From the NCBI GenBank assembly GCA_963556145.1, contig OY744464.1, positions 4,278,001 through 4,342,000 on the forward strand: a stretch of 64,000 bases of DNA. The letters run 5' to 3'. This DNA comes from Hygrocybe punicea. Lineage: Eukaryota; Basidiomycota; Agaricomycetes; Agaricales; Hygrophoraceae. This document shows, in pieces, positions 41,719-53,816 of this stretch. Position numbers and translations under genes: made by a program. Position 1 is the first letter of the stretch. Every line of letters begins with the position of its first letter. A model generated the notes under the pieces. It saw only the letters and a list, made by a program, of their open reading frames with translations. It had not been told where the DNA came from and made no database searches.

Positions 41719-44455
41719 TCATGCGTAAGTTTGACGGGCCCAACGGGCAGCCGCAACCAGATTAGCCAAAGACGCTGTAATCAAGACATAGTAAGGCTGC
41801 AGAATAAACTATACGCAGTGGCAAGTGGTGCTGACCTTCAGTCTCCTTCCAACCGCGAGTCTTGAGGCCGCAATCCTGGCCAAGGAAGTACCCATTAGTT
41901 AATTGATGCTGCTCCGACGACGAACAACAAACCGGATTAACGAAGAGCAACGAATCTGGAAGAATCTCTAGCATGGACTTCATACGATCTTTGATTTCCT
42001 GGTCTCCAGGAATACGAGGAGAATGGATGTCATACACACCGGGACCGATCTGGTTGGAATAGCCATATTGCTTGAAGGTTTTAAGAAGCTTCATATCGCT
42101 CTTAGAAGCTTCAATAGAAATGACGTCAGCATCGAGGTGTTGGATGGACGGGAAAATATCGTCGAAGTCAGAATAGCAGAAGTGAGAGTGCGTTTGGAGT
42201 GCATCAGTGACACCCGCAGTGGAGAGCTTGAACGAATCGACGGCCCACTTGAGGTATCCATCCCAATCCGTACGACGGAGAGGCAACTACGCCGACATTC
42301 ACGGTGGCGTTAGCTTAGATTGAAAACCGAAGACCATAGAACTTACACCTTCTCGGATAGCCGGCTCGTCAACCTGGATGGCATGAATCCCGGCCTTCTC
42401 GAGATCGATGACCTCATCACGGAGAGCAAGCGCTAACTGCTTCGATTGCAATTCACGAGACACATCGGCACGGGGGAAGGACCAGTTAAGGATCGTGACG
42501 GGTCCAGTCAGCATACCCTTCATGGGCTTTTTGGTGATACTCTGTGCGTAGCTACTCCATTTCACGGTCATGGGGCCGGGTCGGCTGACGTCGGAGACAA
42601 TGATAGGAGGTCGCACGTAACTATCATAATCGAGTAAGTGATTGTGAATGGAGTTTCATTGAATGAACACTCACAGTGAACCATAACTTTGAACCCAGCC
42701 ATTTTGGGTGAAAACGAAACCTTGCAATTGCTCGCCGAAATACTGTACCATGTCGTTCCTCTCCGGCTCCCCGTGGACCAGAAGGTCGAGGCCAACCTTC
42801 TCCTGAAAGCGCACCACAGACTCGATTTCTTTCTTAATAAACTCCTCGTACTGCTCCTCGGTGATTTCCTTCTTGTTGAGCTTCGCACGAGCATTGCGGA
42901 TCGCCTTTGTTTGCTGACCTCGACCATGTCAATCAACCGTTCGGCCACAACCCGTGGGTAACGTGCTTACAGGGAAAGAACCAATGGTGGTGGTAGGAAA
43001 CTTGGGCAGATCGAGGTAGTTCTTCTGCACCTCCTTTCGGACAGCGAATGGACTCTTGCGTTCCAGCTGGTCAGGTGTAATGGCCGCAACCCGTTGGCGC
43101 ACTCCATCGTCGGAGGTAGTCTCAAATTGTCGACGCTTCGCAATGGAGACCTTGTTCTCCTCCAAAGCAGCGGCGTGTTTAGGATCTTGAGAACCCGATA
43201 ACGCCGCAGCGATTACAGCGACCTCGGAAGCCTTTTCCAACGCGAAAGAGAACCAGTCCTTCTGCTCTGCGGTAAGTTTATTCTCCGAAGCAAGAGTGAC
43301 GGGGATGTGCAAGAGTGAGGATGACGTTGCAATGATAACTCTCTCCTGACCGAGAGCATCGATAGCTTTCTGCCCCAACTTGATGGAAGCCGCCAAGTCA
43401 TTCTTCCAGATATTACGACCAGAGACCAAGCCGAGTGAGAGGACGATGTTGGTGGGCTTCAGGGCGACAAGAACCTCGTCCAACTGACTCGGGGCGCGGT
43501 CGAGATCAATGTGGAGGCCGGCAATAGGCAGCCTCACAATGAAGTTGAGATTAGAATCGAGGCGGGAAAAATATGTCGTGAGCATGATCTTCGGGGAGAC
43601 CTGGGCAAGCTCGGTGTACGCAATGGAGTACTGCTTCTCGAAGTTGGCAGCACTGTCGAGCACGAGAATAGGCTCGTCGATTTGGACCCACTCGGCACCA
43701 GCCGCCTTCAGGTCGCCCAAGAGCTGCTTGTATACAGGCAAGAGCTTCGGGAGGAGGGAAATCGGTTGGAAGCCAAGTTTGGCCTCTTTGGAGGATTTGC
43801 TGAGGACCAAGAAGGAAATTGGGCCAAGGACAACTGGGCGCGTTTCGATGCCAGCTGCCTTGGCTTCAGTGTACTCTTCTACCGCCTTGTTAAAATTCAG
43901 CTTGAAATCCATCTCTTCGGAAACTTCAGGAACTACAAAGTGGTAGTTAGAGTCAAACCTGGAATGATATGAGTACTGCCATTCCAATGAGTCTTCTAAA
44001 CAGCACTTACCACTTCTTCATCTCGCAGGCAGGAACGTCAACACCATCCGCCTGCCGTCCGCGGCCCATGGCGAAATAGACGTCTAGAGGCGACAAACCC
44101 TGGCCAACGTAGCGTTGGGGGATAACGTTGAATGCAGCAGAGTGATCAAGTACATGATCGCACAAAGTAAATTCACCGCTTCAATCTAAATCAGCCCCCA
44201 AACTTGGATGAGTGGGGTCGGATTCACCTGGGGACGAAGTCAACCCCCTTTGACCTGACACTGGTCCAGCTGGCTTTCTTCACATCAGCAGAAGTCTTAG
44301 TGAGCTCATCGGAAGTTAATTTTCCCGCCCAGTACGCTTCCACAGCCTTTTTCACCTCACGGTTTGCACCTAAATGAGTGTCGTTGGAACAACCCCTTTT
44401 ATAATGAGGAAAACATGCCAATGCGAGGGAACCCAAGAACGCTCGAGGCAACCAT
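41719..44455 (-). CDS. MET6: cobalamin-independent methionine synthase
   Basis: Transfers the methyl group of 5-methyltetrahydropteroyltriglutamate to homocysteine. The start [21 protein letters not shown] matches MetE, but only if the first intron (44370-44418) is GC-AG. N-terminal domain blocks: [37 protein letters not shown]-terminal domain: [59 protein letters not shown], then the zinc ligands in [10 protein letters not shown] (His, Cys) and DCGLKTRGW (Cys), with E in between. The last exon gives [18 protein letters not shown]. About 765 residues, at least seven introns. A CACGTG lies 58 bp before the start. The plus-strand neighbour is the mobile island. Confidence 0.95.
44370..44418 (-). 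other. GC-AG intron in MET6
   Basis: Donor ATTG|GCATGT, acceptor CATTTAG|GTGC, 49 nt. It is required to join FPRIG to ANRE, which is nearly invariant in MetE. No GT donor gives the right frame. Confidence 0.8.
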
Positions 44456-44512
44456 TGGGAGATGTTGCGTGATTTCGGCAAAATTACACGACTTTCAAGT
44501 TATTGCCAGCTG

Positions 44513-44518
44513 CACGTG
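44513..44518 (-). promoter_or_regulatory. CACGTG E-box upstream of MET6
   Basis: GCACGTGC lies 58 bp before the methionine synthase start. In yeasts Cbf1 binds CACGTG at sulfur-amino-acid genes, MET6 among them. Assigning it here is inference. Confidence 0.4.
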
Positions 44519-44608
44519 CTACTAGTATTGGATATACACGCCCTCAACCCAGGGATCGATATATCGATGTTACTATTATCAACAAATTTACGTGTAATAT
44601 CCATCCCA

Positions 44609-45986
44609 CTATAGCGCCATGAGGCGGCAGACGACATCGTGGAACAGGTTGGCGCCCAAATGCTTCTGGCCGGTTGACATCTGGTTGGAAACTGGTTCGC
44701 CAAGTTTCTCACCAGCTAGGTCAGGAACCACAGTTGCTGGGTCAGCCGCAAATGTCTCCGGTGTGATGGGACCTTCGCTGTCTTCTTCGGATGATCCGGA
44801 GCTCGACGTAACGCCATTGGAAAAGTCGGTGATGTCGACAGAGCGAAGGCGACTATGAATAATCGAAGAAAACGTTGGATCAATATTACTGGCACCAATG
44901 TCCTTCGGGCTTGGATATGTATAGACATCATCAGAGTCAACCAACGACGCCGAGTATCCGAAGGAAGAGTCTTCACGAGCAGCAAGCATGCCCAAGTCAA
45001 CAGACGGTATCCGGGCACCGTAAATTTCGGCGGCGGCCTGTACACATTCCGGTGCCTTGATGAGTTCGTCCTTAGACATGAAAAATGTATCCAACTTCAA
45101 AATCTCCGCGCGAAGCTCCGGAAGAGTGATGCGGTGGAAGGGATTAAGAGTGAAGATGCACTTGAGGATCTGGTTGGCCTCTTGGGATATCGGCAGCATG
45201 AGACGAAGATAATCAGGATCATGAAGATAGTCACTAAATAATTGGTCTTTCGTCTTAGCGCAGTGCCACGGGCTTCGACCGATAATCATGTTGACGAGGA
45301 TGATACCGAGAGACCAGATGTCATTGTGACGCGTAGAATACCCTCCCCAATGGATTTCCTCGCCAATGCACTCTGCGCGTAAAATCAATCGAGGAACGAC
45401 GAAAAGACGGAATCTACAGACCTGGACTCATATAAAAGGCACTTCCGCAGCCGAAGTTGTGACTAACCTGCGTGGTAGTGGCTAGACCAAAATCCGTAAG
45501 CAAGATGTGGGTACCATCTTCAGAACAGAGAACGTTCTCGGGTTTTATGTCGCGATGGAAAACGCCTTTCTCGTGACAAGCATGAACTGCGTCGACAAGC
45601 TGAACAAAAGCCATCTTGATAAGCCCGACATCGTTTTGGTAGACACAGCGTTCGGTGATGGCCCCGAAGAGGTCGCCGCCAGGGCAGAGATCCATAATAA
45701 CATAAATATAGATGTCATCCCAGATGACATCATGGACGGTGAGGACATTTGGATGGTCACAGACAGCAAGATGGAGGGCGAATTCGCGCATTTGAGCATC
45801 GGGTCGCGAAGGTTTCAGTAGACACTTGACAGCGTAGTAGGTAATTTCGTCCTCAAGCGAAACATGGTCGACAGCACGGTAGACAACGCCGAAGGCACCA
45901 GAGCCAAGAACTTCCAGAAGTTGAAGGCGACCGTCATCAATTAGTTGTCCGGTGAAGTTCGGCAAGCTGCTGGAAACAGGGAGCAT
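44609..45986 (-). CDS. serine/threonine protein kinase, Ran1/Sks1-like
   Basis: Two exons. The kinase domain starts almost at the N terminus: [17 protein letters not shown] (Gly loop), YYAVKCLL (ATP lysine), [37 protein letters not shown] (catalytic loop), [11 protein letters not shown] (DFG), FYMSPECIGE (activation end), [20 protein letters not shown] and a final [11 protein letters not shown]. The block order and the Cys in CDHPN resemble fission yeast Ran1/Pat1 and budding yeast Sks1/Vhs1. After the domain comes a Ser-rich tail with an acidic stretch ([13 protein letters not shown]). Which of these functions it serves (meiosis, glucose response) cannot be told. It is divergent from xylitol dehydrogenase, 296 bp apart. 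Confidence 0.88.
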
Positions 45987-46282
45987 AATGGTGATGAAAA
46001 TAAATAATAGAAGAATGAAGTAGAACAGAGGTAAAAGCTCGAAAAGTCAAACCAGAAGAAGTCGAAAGCTGAGAACAAGTTGATGAGGTCGACATTTCAA
46101 ACTGTCAACCCTTATATACGGTCGATAGGGGCTTACCGGACAGAAAAACATTCACCGCAAACTGTACTGTGAATATTCTGAAGCCATGGACTTGTTGGTG
46201 GTAGTGTGCAAAGCGTGCTTCATCAAGTTTCTCTGTCCCAGGCTTCACCAAGGAAACTTACCTGACTCTAGCACGTACTCTC

Positions 46283-48090
46283 ATGTCTGATAACCCCTCG
46301 TTCGTTCTTCGAGGTATCGAAGATGCCGTGTTCGAACATAGGCCAATTCCGGAATGTACGTCGAACCGACTGTGCTCTGATAGTCTCCCTCCAAAAATAT
46401 GTCCCAGTCGCCGACGACGAGGTCTTGGTAGAAGTGAGGAAAACTGGTATGTCATCTCAACCAGCGAACGTCCCTCGTCCAATCGACTTTATCATGCAGG
46501 AATCTGTGGCTCTGATGTCAGAACTTCCTTCTTGCATAGTCGTCCTGCATGAACAGTCGTTCTCAGGTACACTATATGGTAGAGGGACGAATTGGCGATT
46601 TTGTTGTCGAGAAACCGATGGTAAGGGCTCCCTATTGATACCTCTGACAATTATCTCCTACTGAATTAAAGGCAAGGTTCTTGGCCATGAATCTGCTGGC
46701 GTGATTTCAAAAGGTATATTCGAGTCAGATATAACCAGCAAGTTTCAACCATATTCCTCTTGAAAGTTGGTGTCAAGGTCAAGGCCCTCCAAGTTGGTGA
46801 CAGAGTCGCACTGGAGCCAGGTATGTCATTCAGGATTCGCCGTGTGTATCACGCCCACAGGCCCAGGTGCCACTTGTGGTAGTTGTATTGCTTGCAAGGG
46901 TGGTCGTTATCAGGTGAGGATATTTGGTCAATAGGTCATTATTATCGACCTCAACTCCCCTTTCAGCTTTGTCCCGACGTCATCTTCGCAGCTACTCCAC
47001 CGTACGACGGGACGCTTGCACGCTATTATCACCTTCCGGCTCATTTGGCCTATCGCCTTCCAGACAACCTTTCTCTTGAAGACGGAGCAATGGTGAGCCA
47101 CCGACCGTTCTAGTTGAGCGAATTCAAATCTGGATTTGTCTAGATTGAACCTTTGTCAGTTGGCGTCCATTCCGTGGCTAATTTGGGAGGCCTCCGTGCC
47201 AGCCAGTCGATCGTAGTCTTTGGCTGCGGTCCAGTTGGTTCGCCCTTTTGGTTCTTGCTTATCGGGTCTTCATTCCAATTGCCATCGTCTAGGTCTTCTC
47301 TGTATGGCTGTAGCAAAGGCTCTCGGTGCCTCGCGTATTATCGCAGTCGATATAGTTCCCACTCGTCTCCAGTTTGCCAAACGGTATGCTGCGACAGAGG
47401 TTTACCAACCGCTTTCTCCAAAGCTGGGCGAATCAATCACGCGTTTTTCCAAGAGAAATGCGGATAACATGAAGAAGGAGCTGGATATCGAGGGTCTTGG
47501 GCCTCGTGCGATCGATGTAGTTATTGATGCTAGGTGTCGTACTTCTTCTCATACCAAAATCCCTGCTGATCGTCGTCTTGCGTTTAAAGTGGTGCGGAAG
47601 TCTCCATTCAGACGGCGATTTATATCGTCAAAGCTGGTGGCACTTTCGTCCAGGTTCGCGACCAACCCATTGATATTACGCATGTCGTGATGGATTTTAC
47701 TAGGTTGGAATGGGCAATCCGGACGTTACGCTTAACATCAGCTTACTCATTACAAAGGAAGTGACGTATAAGGGCTCCTTTCGCTATGGCGTATGTTTGG
47801 CAAAATCCCACACATTTATATGTCTTGACTGGGCATGGTTGTCCACAGCCTGGTGACTACTCCATGGCTATTTCCCTGGTGGCGCAAGGTAAAATCAATC
47901 TGAAACCGCTGGTGACCCACCGGTAGGACCAAAACCGCGTTCATTTTCCTCGCTGAATCCCTTTAATAGCTTCGCGTTCGACGATGCTGTTGCGGCATTC
48001 AAGGCCACTCGCACGGGGTCGAGCCAGGACGGAAAAGGCGTTATCAAGGCCATCATATCAGGGCCAGGTGTACCCGTTGATTCTGAGTGA
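46283..48090 (+). CDS. XYL2: NAD-dependent xylitol dehydrogenase (zinc MDR family)
   Basis: Oxidises xylitol to D-xylulose in pentose catabolism. About a dozen short exons. Blocks in order: MSDNPSFVLRGIEDAVFE; VADDEVLVEVRKTGICGSDV (catalytic zinc Cys); HYMVEGRIGDFVVEKPMVLGHESAG (zinc His and Glu); ALEPGPGATCGSCIACKGGRYQLCPDV (structural zinc Cys cluster CxxCxxC...C); IEPLSVGVHSV; VVFGCGPVGLLCMAVAKALGA (NAD Rossmann GxGxxG); AVDIVPTRLQFAK; VVIDASGAEVSIQTAIY; TYKGSFRYGPGDY; INLKPLVTHRF; stop after GVPVDSE. About 380 residues. L-arabinitol or sorbitol dehydrogenase are close alternatives. Confidence 0.9.
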
Positions 48091-48369
48091 GGCAGCGCCA
48101 ATTTACTTGAATCCATCAAGGCAAATGTGCACGATTGCTAAGAAAATATTATGTGACTGTATTCATCGTCACTGTGAGGCTTGCATGCGTGCTTTCGGAG
48201 CCTGCCGCTCCGCTTTTACTTCCTCACAAATGCCGTTCAGCGTGCGAAACCCATATTACTTGCGAATATCCGAGACCAACGTTTTGCCGCTTTATGTGAG
48301 TAATTTGGGCAACCTAACGTCCATCCTCATGAGCTTCAGGTCTACTTGGACGAGAGGCATTTAGACTGG

Positions 48370-49732
48370 ATGTCGGACAGAGTATTGCAACACGTACTGG
48401 CTGATCTCCGACCTCTGTCAGTAGAACGTCGTTTGGATTGCATTCTCCTTTCCTAAAATGCGATTTAGTATTCTACCTAAGTTACAGGTTGAAACGGGTG
48501 CAAGTGGACCTCCGAACGCTAAGAAAGGGGTGGTGGATGTCCACAAAGGGGGTATGCATCGTCGTGAAATGATCGCTTTTGAGGTCTCATGGTTTGCCGC
48601 AGACTCTTACCAGTTTTGTTTCTTCTTTCGCAAGACGGAGCCCCACTCATTGCTCGTAAAAGTAAGCTTCCATTCTTTCACTCAGTCTCGTTTGGTGGCC
48701 TTTTATGTCTAGTCATAGGCCAGAACATTTGTTGCGGCTCGTCCCCCTCCCCCCAAAACCATGCAACCCACTCTCGACCCACCGCCTTCAAAAAGCAAGA
48801 GGAAGGGTCGTGCTCGTATCGTGAGAAATGGTCAGAAAAAACGCAAGACCAAAGGAAAAGGAAAAGCGAGGATAGAAGATATTGAAGAATCAGCCGTCTC
48901 ATCGGGAGACGGCGGCTCACAGGACGGAAGTTTGAACGACCAAATCACGAGCGGTGTTCGTCGAAGTTCCAGAAGGTCGAATAATTTGGTAGCAGGAGGT
49001 TATCGGGAAGCAGAATCTGAATCCGAAGATTTTGGACGGGAGGTTGCATCAGGTATTGAAACCCAGATGAATATCCCAACGGTCGCGACAGTCACAAGGG
49101 CTACGACACTCCTGGACGTCGATGAGACGATAAACCAGGACGAGCAGATCAGCTTAGTCTCTGACGCAGGACTTGCCAAGAACATTGCGGAAGTAGACGT
49201 GGTCATGAACGAGTCACCCCCAGAACCCGAATTCAGGTCTGTCACGATCAACCTTGAATTGGCAGAGGACGAGAGTAAACCGAAACTCGTGTTAAAGCTC
49301 GGATACTCGAATTTCTTGATTTATGGCCATTGCTTATGTGTAGTGGTGGAACCTTGGCCCCCGCTTCGATTTTCGTCCAGTGGGCCGTCAGTGGCGGATT
49401 TGCAATCAAGGAGAGCGACTAGTATTGCGCCTCCTAACTTTGTTCCTAGCGGCGATGGTAATGCCACCTTGCGCGAACAGACACCGTTATTTTTTCCAGA
49501 GTTCGATAGGGATGAAACGCCTCCTTCTCTACAGGGAAAGCTACCGGTTTCCCCCCGTGACAACATAGTGTTCACCGAATTTCCTGATGACTATCAGGAG
49601 GACGGCGGTATGATGCAATTCAGTCAAGTACTAAATTCGACTGGCGACTTTCAAGTAGGAGTCGCGGACGATTATGATGGTATGGATGGTGCGGCATTCT
49701 TTGGAGACGCGGATGAGGCACGGGAATCATAA
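48370..49732 (+). CDS. unknown protein with conserved N-terminal block and charged, disordered body
   Basis: I do not know a function. Three small introns join MSDRVLQHVLADLRPL, ILPKLQVETGASGPPNAKKG, VVDVHKGDSYQFCFFFRKTEPHSLLVK and ARTFVAARPPPPK. This first part is well ordered and looks conserved. The rest is one long exon, rich in Lys/Arg near the start (KSKRKGRARI, KRKTKGKGKAR; possible nuclear signal), then acidic and Ser-rich, with YDGMDGAAFFGDADEA near the end. A nuclear role is plausible but inferred only from the basic patches. In tandem with xylitol dehydrogenase, 279 bp downstream. Confidence 0.7.
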
Positions 49733-49808
49733 GATATTCGTTGTGGTTAAATTTTCCTACAATACGATAAATATTTTTAAGCAGAGGTGGAGTACGGCCG
49801 GTGAAGTC

Positions 49809-52450
49809 TCATGAACGTCCAATTTCTCTCAATATTGCTAATTTTCGGTCGTCCGTTACATCTCTGAACCCTGCGTTTGCCATTTCCAACATTCCATGAC
49901 CACCAGAAAGTGCACGTAAGCGTTTTGCGTAATCCAGCATTCGACTCAGTGGAGCAATGGCAGCGATGGAACGTTTGCGACCGGGTGATGAGCCCGTAGA
50001 AATCGAGGATGCAGAGGGGGAAAGCCAGAGGGGTGGTACGTATACTCCGTTTTGGGTATAAACTTCGAAAACTTCCGTATTTTCAACCTCTAGGCTCATG
50101 GTTGATCCAAGATCCAGTACTTCTCCCCCATTCTCAGTAAGGTCCTTCACAACTTTCCCAAGACTGTCCTCGTTGACAGAAATTTTCAACCGTACGTAAG
50201 GTTCCATGACTGGGCCCATACCGGCGTCGTAGATTCGATTGCGCAGGATTGCAGTACTTGCACCAGCGAGGATTGATGGAGGAACACCCAAGGGATAGTA
50301 GACGTTTTCTACCCGAATGTGGATGCGAGACATTGGTAGTGAGGTGTGCGGAGAGTTGGAAAGTGTATTACGGATTCCCCGAGTCACGTTTGCATAAGGA
50401 GAGACATCGTCAGAGAAGGCGTCCGCGGCAGGCAAAGATTTGCCGTCTTTGTCCACAACGATATTGTCGTCCCATGCGGGGTTTCCGATCTCGCTGTCTT
50501 TCAAAGACCTAACAGACACGGAAATCTGTATGGTAACCAGTTTCCCCGCAAACTCAGTTTTCCATGAGTCAGAACCAGTCTCTCGTACCATCGGCCCTAG
50601 ACCCTCTCGATAGCTGACGCGGCGTCGGCCAAACTCAAAGTGAACACCCCACTCGTCCTTTAGTCTGCCTTCTACAATTTCAAGATGTAGATTGCCAAGC
50701 CCATGCACAAGAATCTGGCCCTCCTGTGTCTCAGTACGGACTGATGGGTCAGCTCGTGCAAGTGACTGCAGTGCCTCCTGAACAGGCTCAAGGTCTGAAT
50801 GAGAGTGGGGGATAACTGATGCTGAAATCACGGCAGGTGGAGGTGTAATCACATGAAGTGAGGAGGATGAGTGAGACGAAGGGTTTCGCATGGATACAAG
50901 GGTATCACCAGTACGAGTGTGCTTGAGTCCAAGGATCACACCCACAGACCCAACCGCAAGTTCGTCGACTTCTTCGGCTTCAGAAGCATAAAGCAGAAGC
51001 AGCTTTGAAACTCTTTCCCGTTGATTGCGAGTAACGTTCAAAAGGGCGCTTTGACGCGTCAGCGTGCCTAGAAATACGAAAGAGGAGCTCAATATGGGTA
51101 TACAGCCAAAGTAAGATCGCAGACCAGAATACACCCGTACAAAAGTCATCCATCCCTTTCTTTTATCCCAATTTACCTTCCATGCCAGTAGCCGTAAAGA
51201 TGAATCTTTAGACAACACATCGTGTTGTACATCCAGAGGACTGGCAAACAGTTCTCCAACATAATCCATGACAAGCTCCGTTCCGATATTTTTTACTGCG
51301 GAGCCACACAAGACTGGAAGTATGTCCTTACGCAAGGTTGCAGCGCGAAGGTGACGTATGATTGTTGATGTATCGACGCTCAGGTAGGAAGAAGGATCTG
51401 AAGGTAAGCCAAGAAGAGACTCCATGAGTTCTTCTGAAAACATGGCAAGGTTCCCGAGCAGGTCTGCGCGAGCTGTTAACAAATGTGCGAGCATCGGGTG
51501 AGAACTAGGTAAAACATTCAAGTAAGAAAAATCCTGGGGGTCTCGCGGAAGTGGATGCCGAGATGAAGACCCGTCGTGGTCCCATTTCCAGATCTCCCAT
51601 GCGACGAGATCAACTACACCCTGGATGCCTGATTCTGCTTGTGTATAATGGTGGGGATCAAACGAAGCAATTGGGATAGCCAGAGCCATTGGCTTTGGGT
51701 GAATCCGGTGAGAGAGCAAAGACAGCAGAGAGTGTTTGAAAGAAGCCCCCGGTCGGTCAAGCTTGTTCAAGAATACCAGTCTCGTCGGAACATTATACCT
51801 AAAGATATTAAAAGCAGCACTGAGGCATGAAGAAAGGACCTTGTGTCTCACCTATGGTAAGAGCGTACCTATCCAGTTGTCTCCATACACCCACTGTTTG
51901 AGCTTCGACTCCTTCGACTGAGTCGACCAAGACGACGGCACCATCCACAACTCGACTAGCACTCTCAACCTCCATTCCAAAATCTGCATGACCTGGAGTG
52001 TCAATCAAATTGAATGTCCAATCTTTCCATTTGACCGGAATGCTAGCCGATTGGATTGTTATTCCTCGTTCTCTCTCTGCAGGCAAGTAGTCTGTAGTGG
52101 TACTACCAGTGTCAACCGATCCAGATGACGAAAGATATGAAGAGGAAAGTAATATTGACTCCGTCAAGGTAGTTTTGCCTGAATCTGCCAACCATACAGA
52201 ATCATTTCAGGGAAATGTCCACATAACAGGACAAACCGATATGGGCGACCAACGCCATGTTCCGTATTTTCCGAACATCGTGATTAGCTGGTGTTGTCAA
52301 TCGACGACGCGACCCAGTAAATCTCCCATTCAGTGGATGAGATGTGAATACTTGTCGGCAGGGTACATGACCTGCAAATGATGGTGGTCTCATGACTATT
52401 AGGATTGCATATAAACGTGTTCGGGTTCGTTCGTAGTATGGTTTGACCAT
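49809..52450 (-). CDS. MEF2: mitochondrial elongation factor G2 / ribosome recycling GTPase
   Basis: GTPase that with recycling factor splits mitochondrial ribosomes. Basic N terminus fits import; the ATG at 52450 or 52393 may be the start. GTPase motifs: RNMALVAHI spliced to [10 protein letters not shown] (G1), [13 protein letters not shown] (G2), [11 protein letters not shown] (G3), [10 protein letters not shown] (G4) and [11 protein letters not shown] (G5). Then a beta-barrel domain 2 ([31 protein letters not shown]), domain III-IV blocks ([36 protein letters not shown]) and EF-G C-terminal block ([23 protein letters not shown]). About 840 residues. The split of EF-G1 and EF-G2 by eye is less sure than the EF-G family call. 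Confidence 0.87.
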
Positions 52451-52569
52451 CCCTTCAAGACGACTCAATTCTCCAGCGGTTGCGTTTGCATGTTATATCA
52501 TGAATAAAGTGGAGTGCAAGAGAGAAAAGGATATGGAAAAAGTGCTCTATCGCGAGAATAGCCCTTTCT

Positions 52570-53316
52570 TCACCCCATAGCGATAGTACCCTTGTCTGAC
52601 ACATAGATACCATCTAAGAATTTCCGGATATCTTTGTTTCGTACACGGCAGGAACCTTGAATCGATGCCGCTGTAGCAAAGTTAGAACGGCAACAAAGCT
52701 CGGGGTACGCAGACCGACCAGATTGTGAAACATTATCAATATCGTTACCAGTCAGGATCAGCTCGTCCTTTTGTGCAGTTGATTCTGTTACTGTCACACC
52801 TTCCAGCATGTTGACGTGTCGTACGGTCTGATCACAAACCGCCAGTGAAATCGGAATGCTGTAGCAAAGTGTAGCGGAATGGAAACTCGCACCTTTTCGC
52901 CCAAAAAATTTCGTATCTCCACAGCACGTCCGCTGTCTTGAATAATTGCATTGATAGGGAAATGGGCGTACACAGCTCGCATTTTATAAGAGAAACCCTA
53001 CAAGATACGTGAATAACTTCCCTATTCATATCAGATTCAAAAGAGAAATATAAACCTTGGTCACACCAGTAATCATGTTGTTCACGAGACTCCTGATCGT
53101 TCGCAGACAAGCAACATGCTTCCGGCCGCCTTGCCATACAGCAAATATGACTTTGTTCGTCTTCTTTCCCTTCACGAGCTGAATGTCCATATCGACATGG
53201 CGGACATTCTTTTTCAATGTGCCGCGAGGTCCAGTGACTGTGATGAGGCGGGCTTTGATGGAAACGTCAATGCCGTCTGGAATTTCGAGCTCCTCAGTCT
53301 TGAGGACGTCCCGCAT
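52570..53316 (-). CDS. RPL9: 60S ribosomal protein uL6
   Basis: Large-subunit protein (yeast L9). Four exons: [34 protein letters not shown] and RHVDMDIQL first, then [32 protein letters not shown] joined over an intron to [34 protein letters not shown] joined to [28 protein letters not shown]. These are the two uL6 repeats in order with the usual end. About 190 residues. The sequence ATCTAG directly before the ATG suggests a 5' UTR intron that ends at the start codon. The eight-base spread to MEF2 upstream is 119 bp. Confidence 0.95.
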
Positions 53317-53816
53317 CTAGATGAAATGACATGCAGAATCAGCACTGTTGATAGCCACATCCACCATCACCAAAATCAATCCATCCACAATTGTTATCGC
53401 AATTGTTTAATGTTGAAATGAATGCAAACCGGTCTTCGCGGTTGAAAGGTGATATGAATATACCTTGGAAATTTAAGAATCTTGAAGTTTAAGAATCTTG
53501 AAGCCCTCGAACTCTGCGAGGTTTCGAGTGCGGTGCAATTTGGATGACTAAGACGCCACAGTCGGAGTTGAAAAAAACGGATATTATTGTTCCGCAGTGA
53601 CCAAACACTTGACCACCAACCACCATCTGCCTGTTCGTTACTTCGTTGTCGTGGCAAACTGTGAGACAGATTGATAAAACAATTGCACCAGTTCTCCAAG
53701 TGCGCTTGCGTCGTCTGCCATCCAGTTAGGTTTTGTTCTGGACATCCTGTTGATGAGGTGACATCCTCGGACACCATTACACGTTACACATCATCCACTT
53801 TGCGTCTACATAAGTC

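Noticed and set aside
52981..53030. Centromere-linked or mating-type locus because of CENP-A and neighbouring conserved genes
   Set aside because: No homeodomain, pheromone or receptor gene and no centromere-like satellite is present; the gene mix is ordinary.
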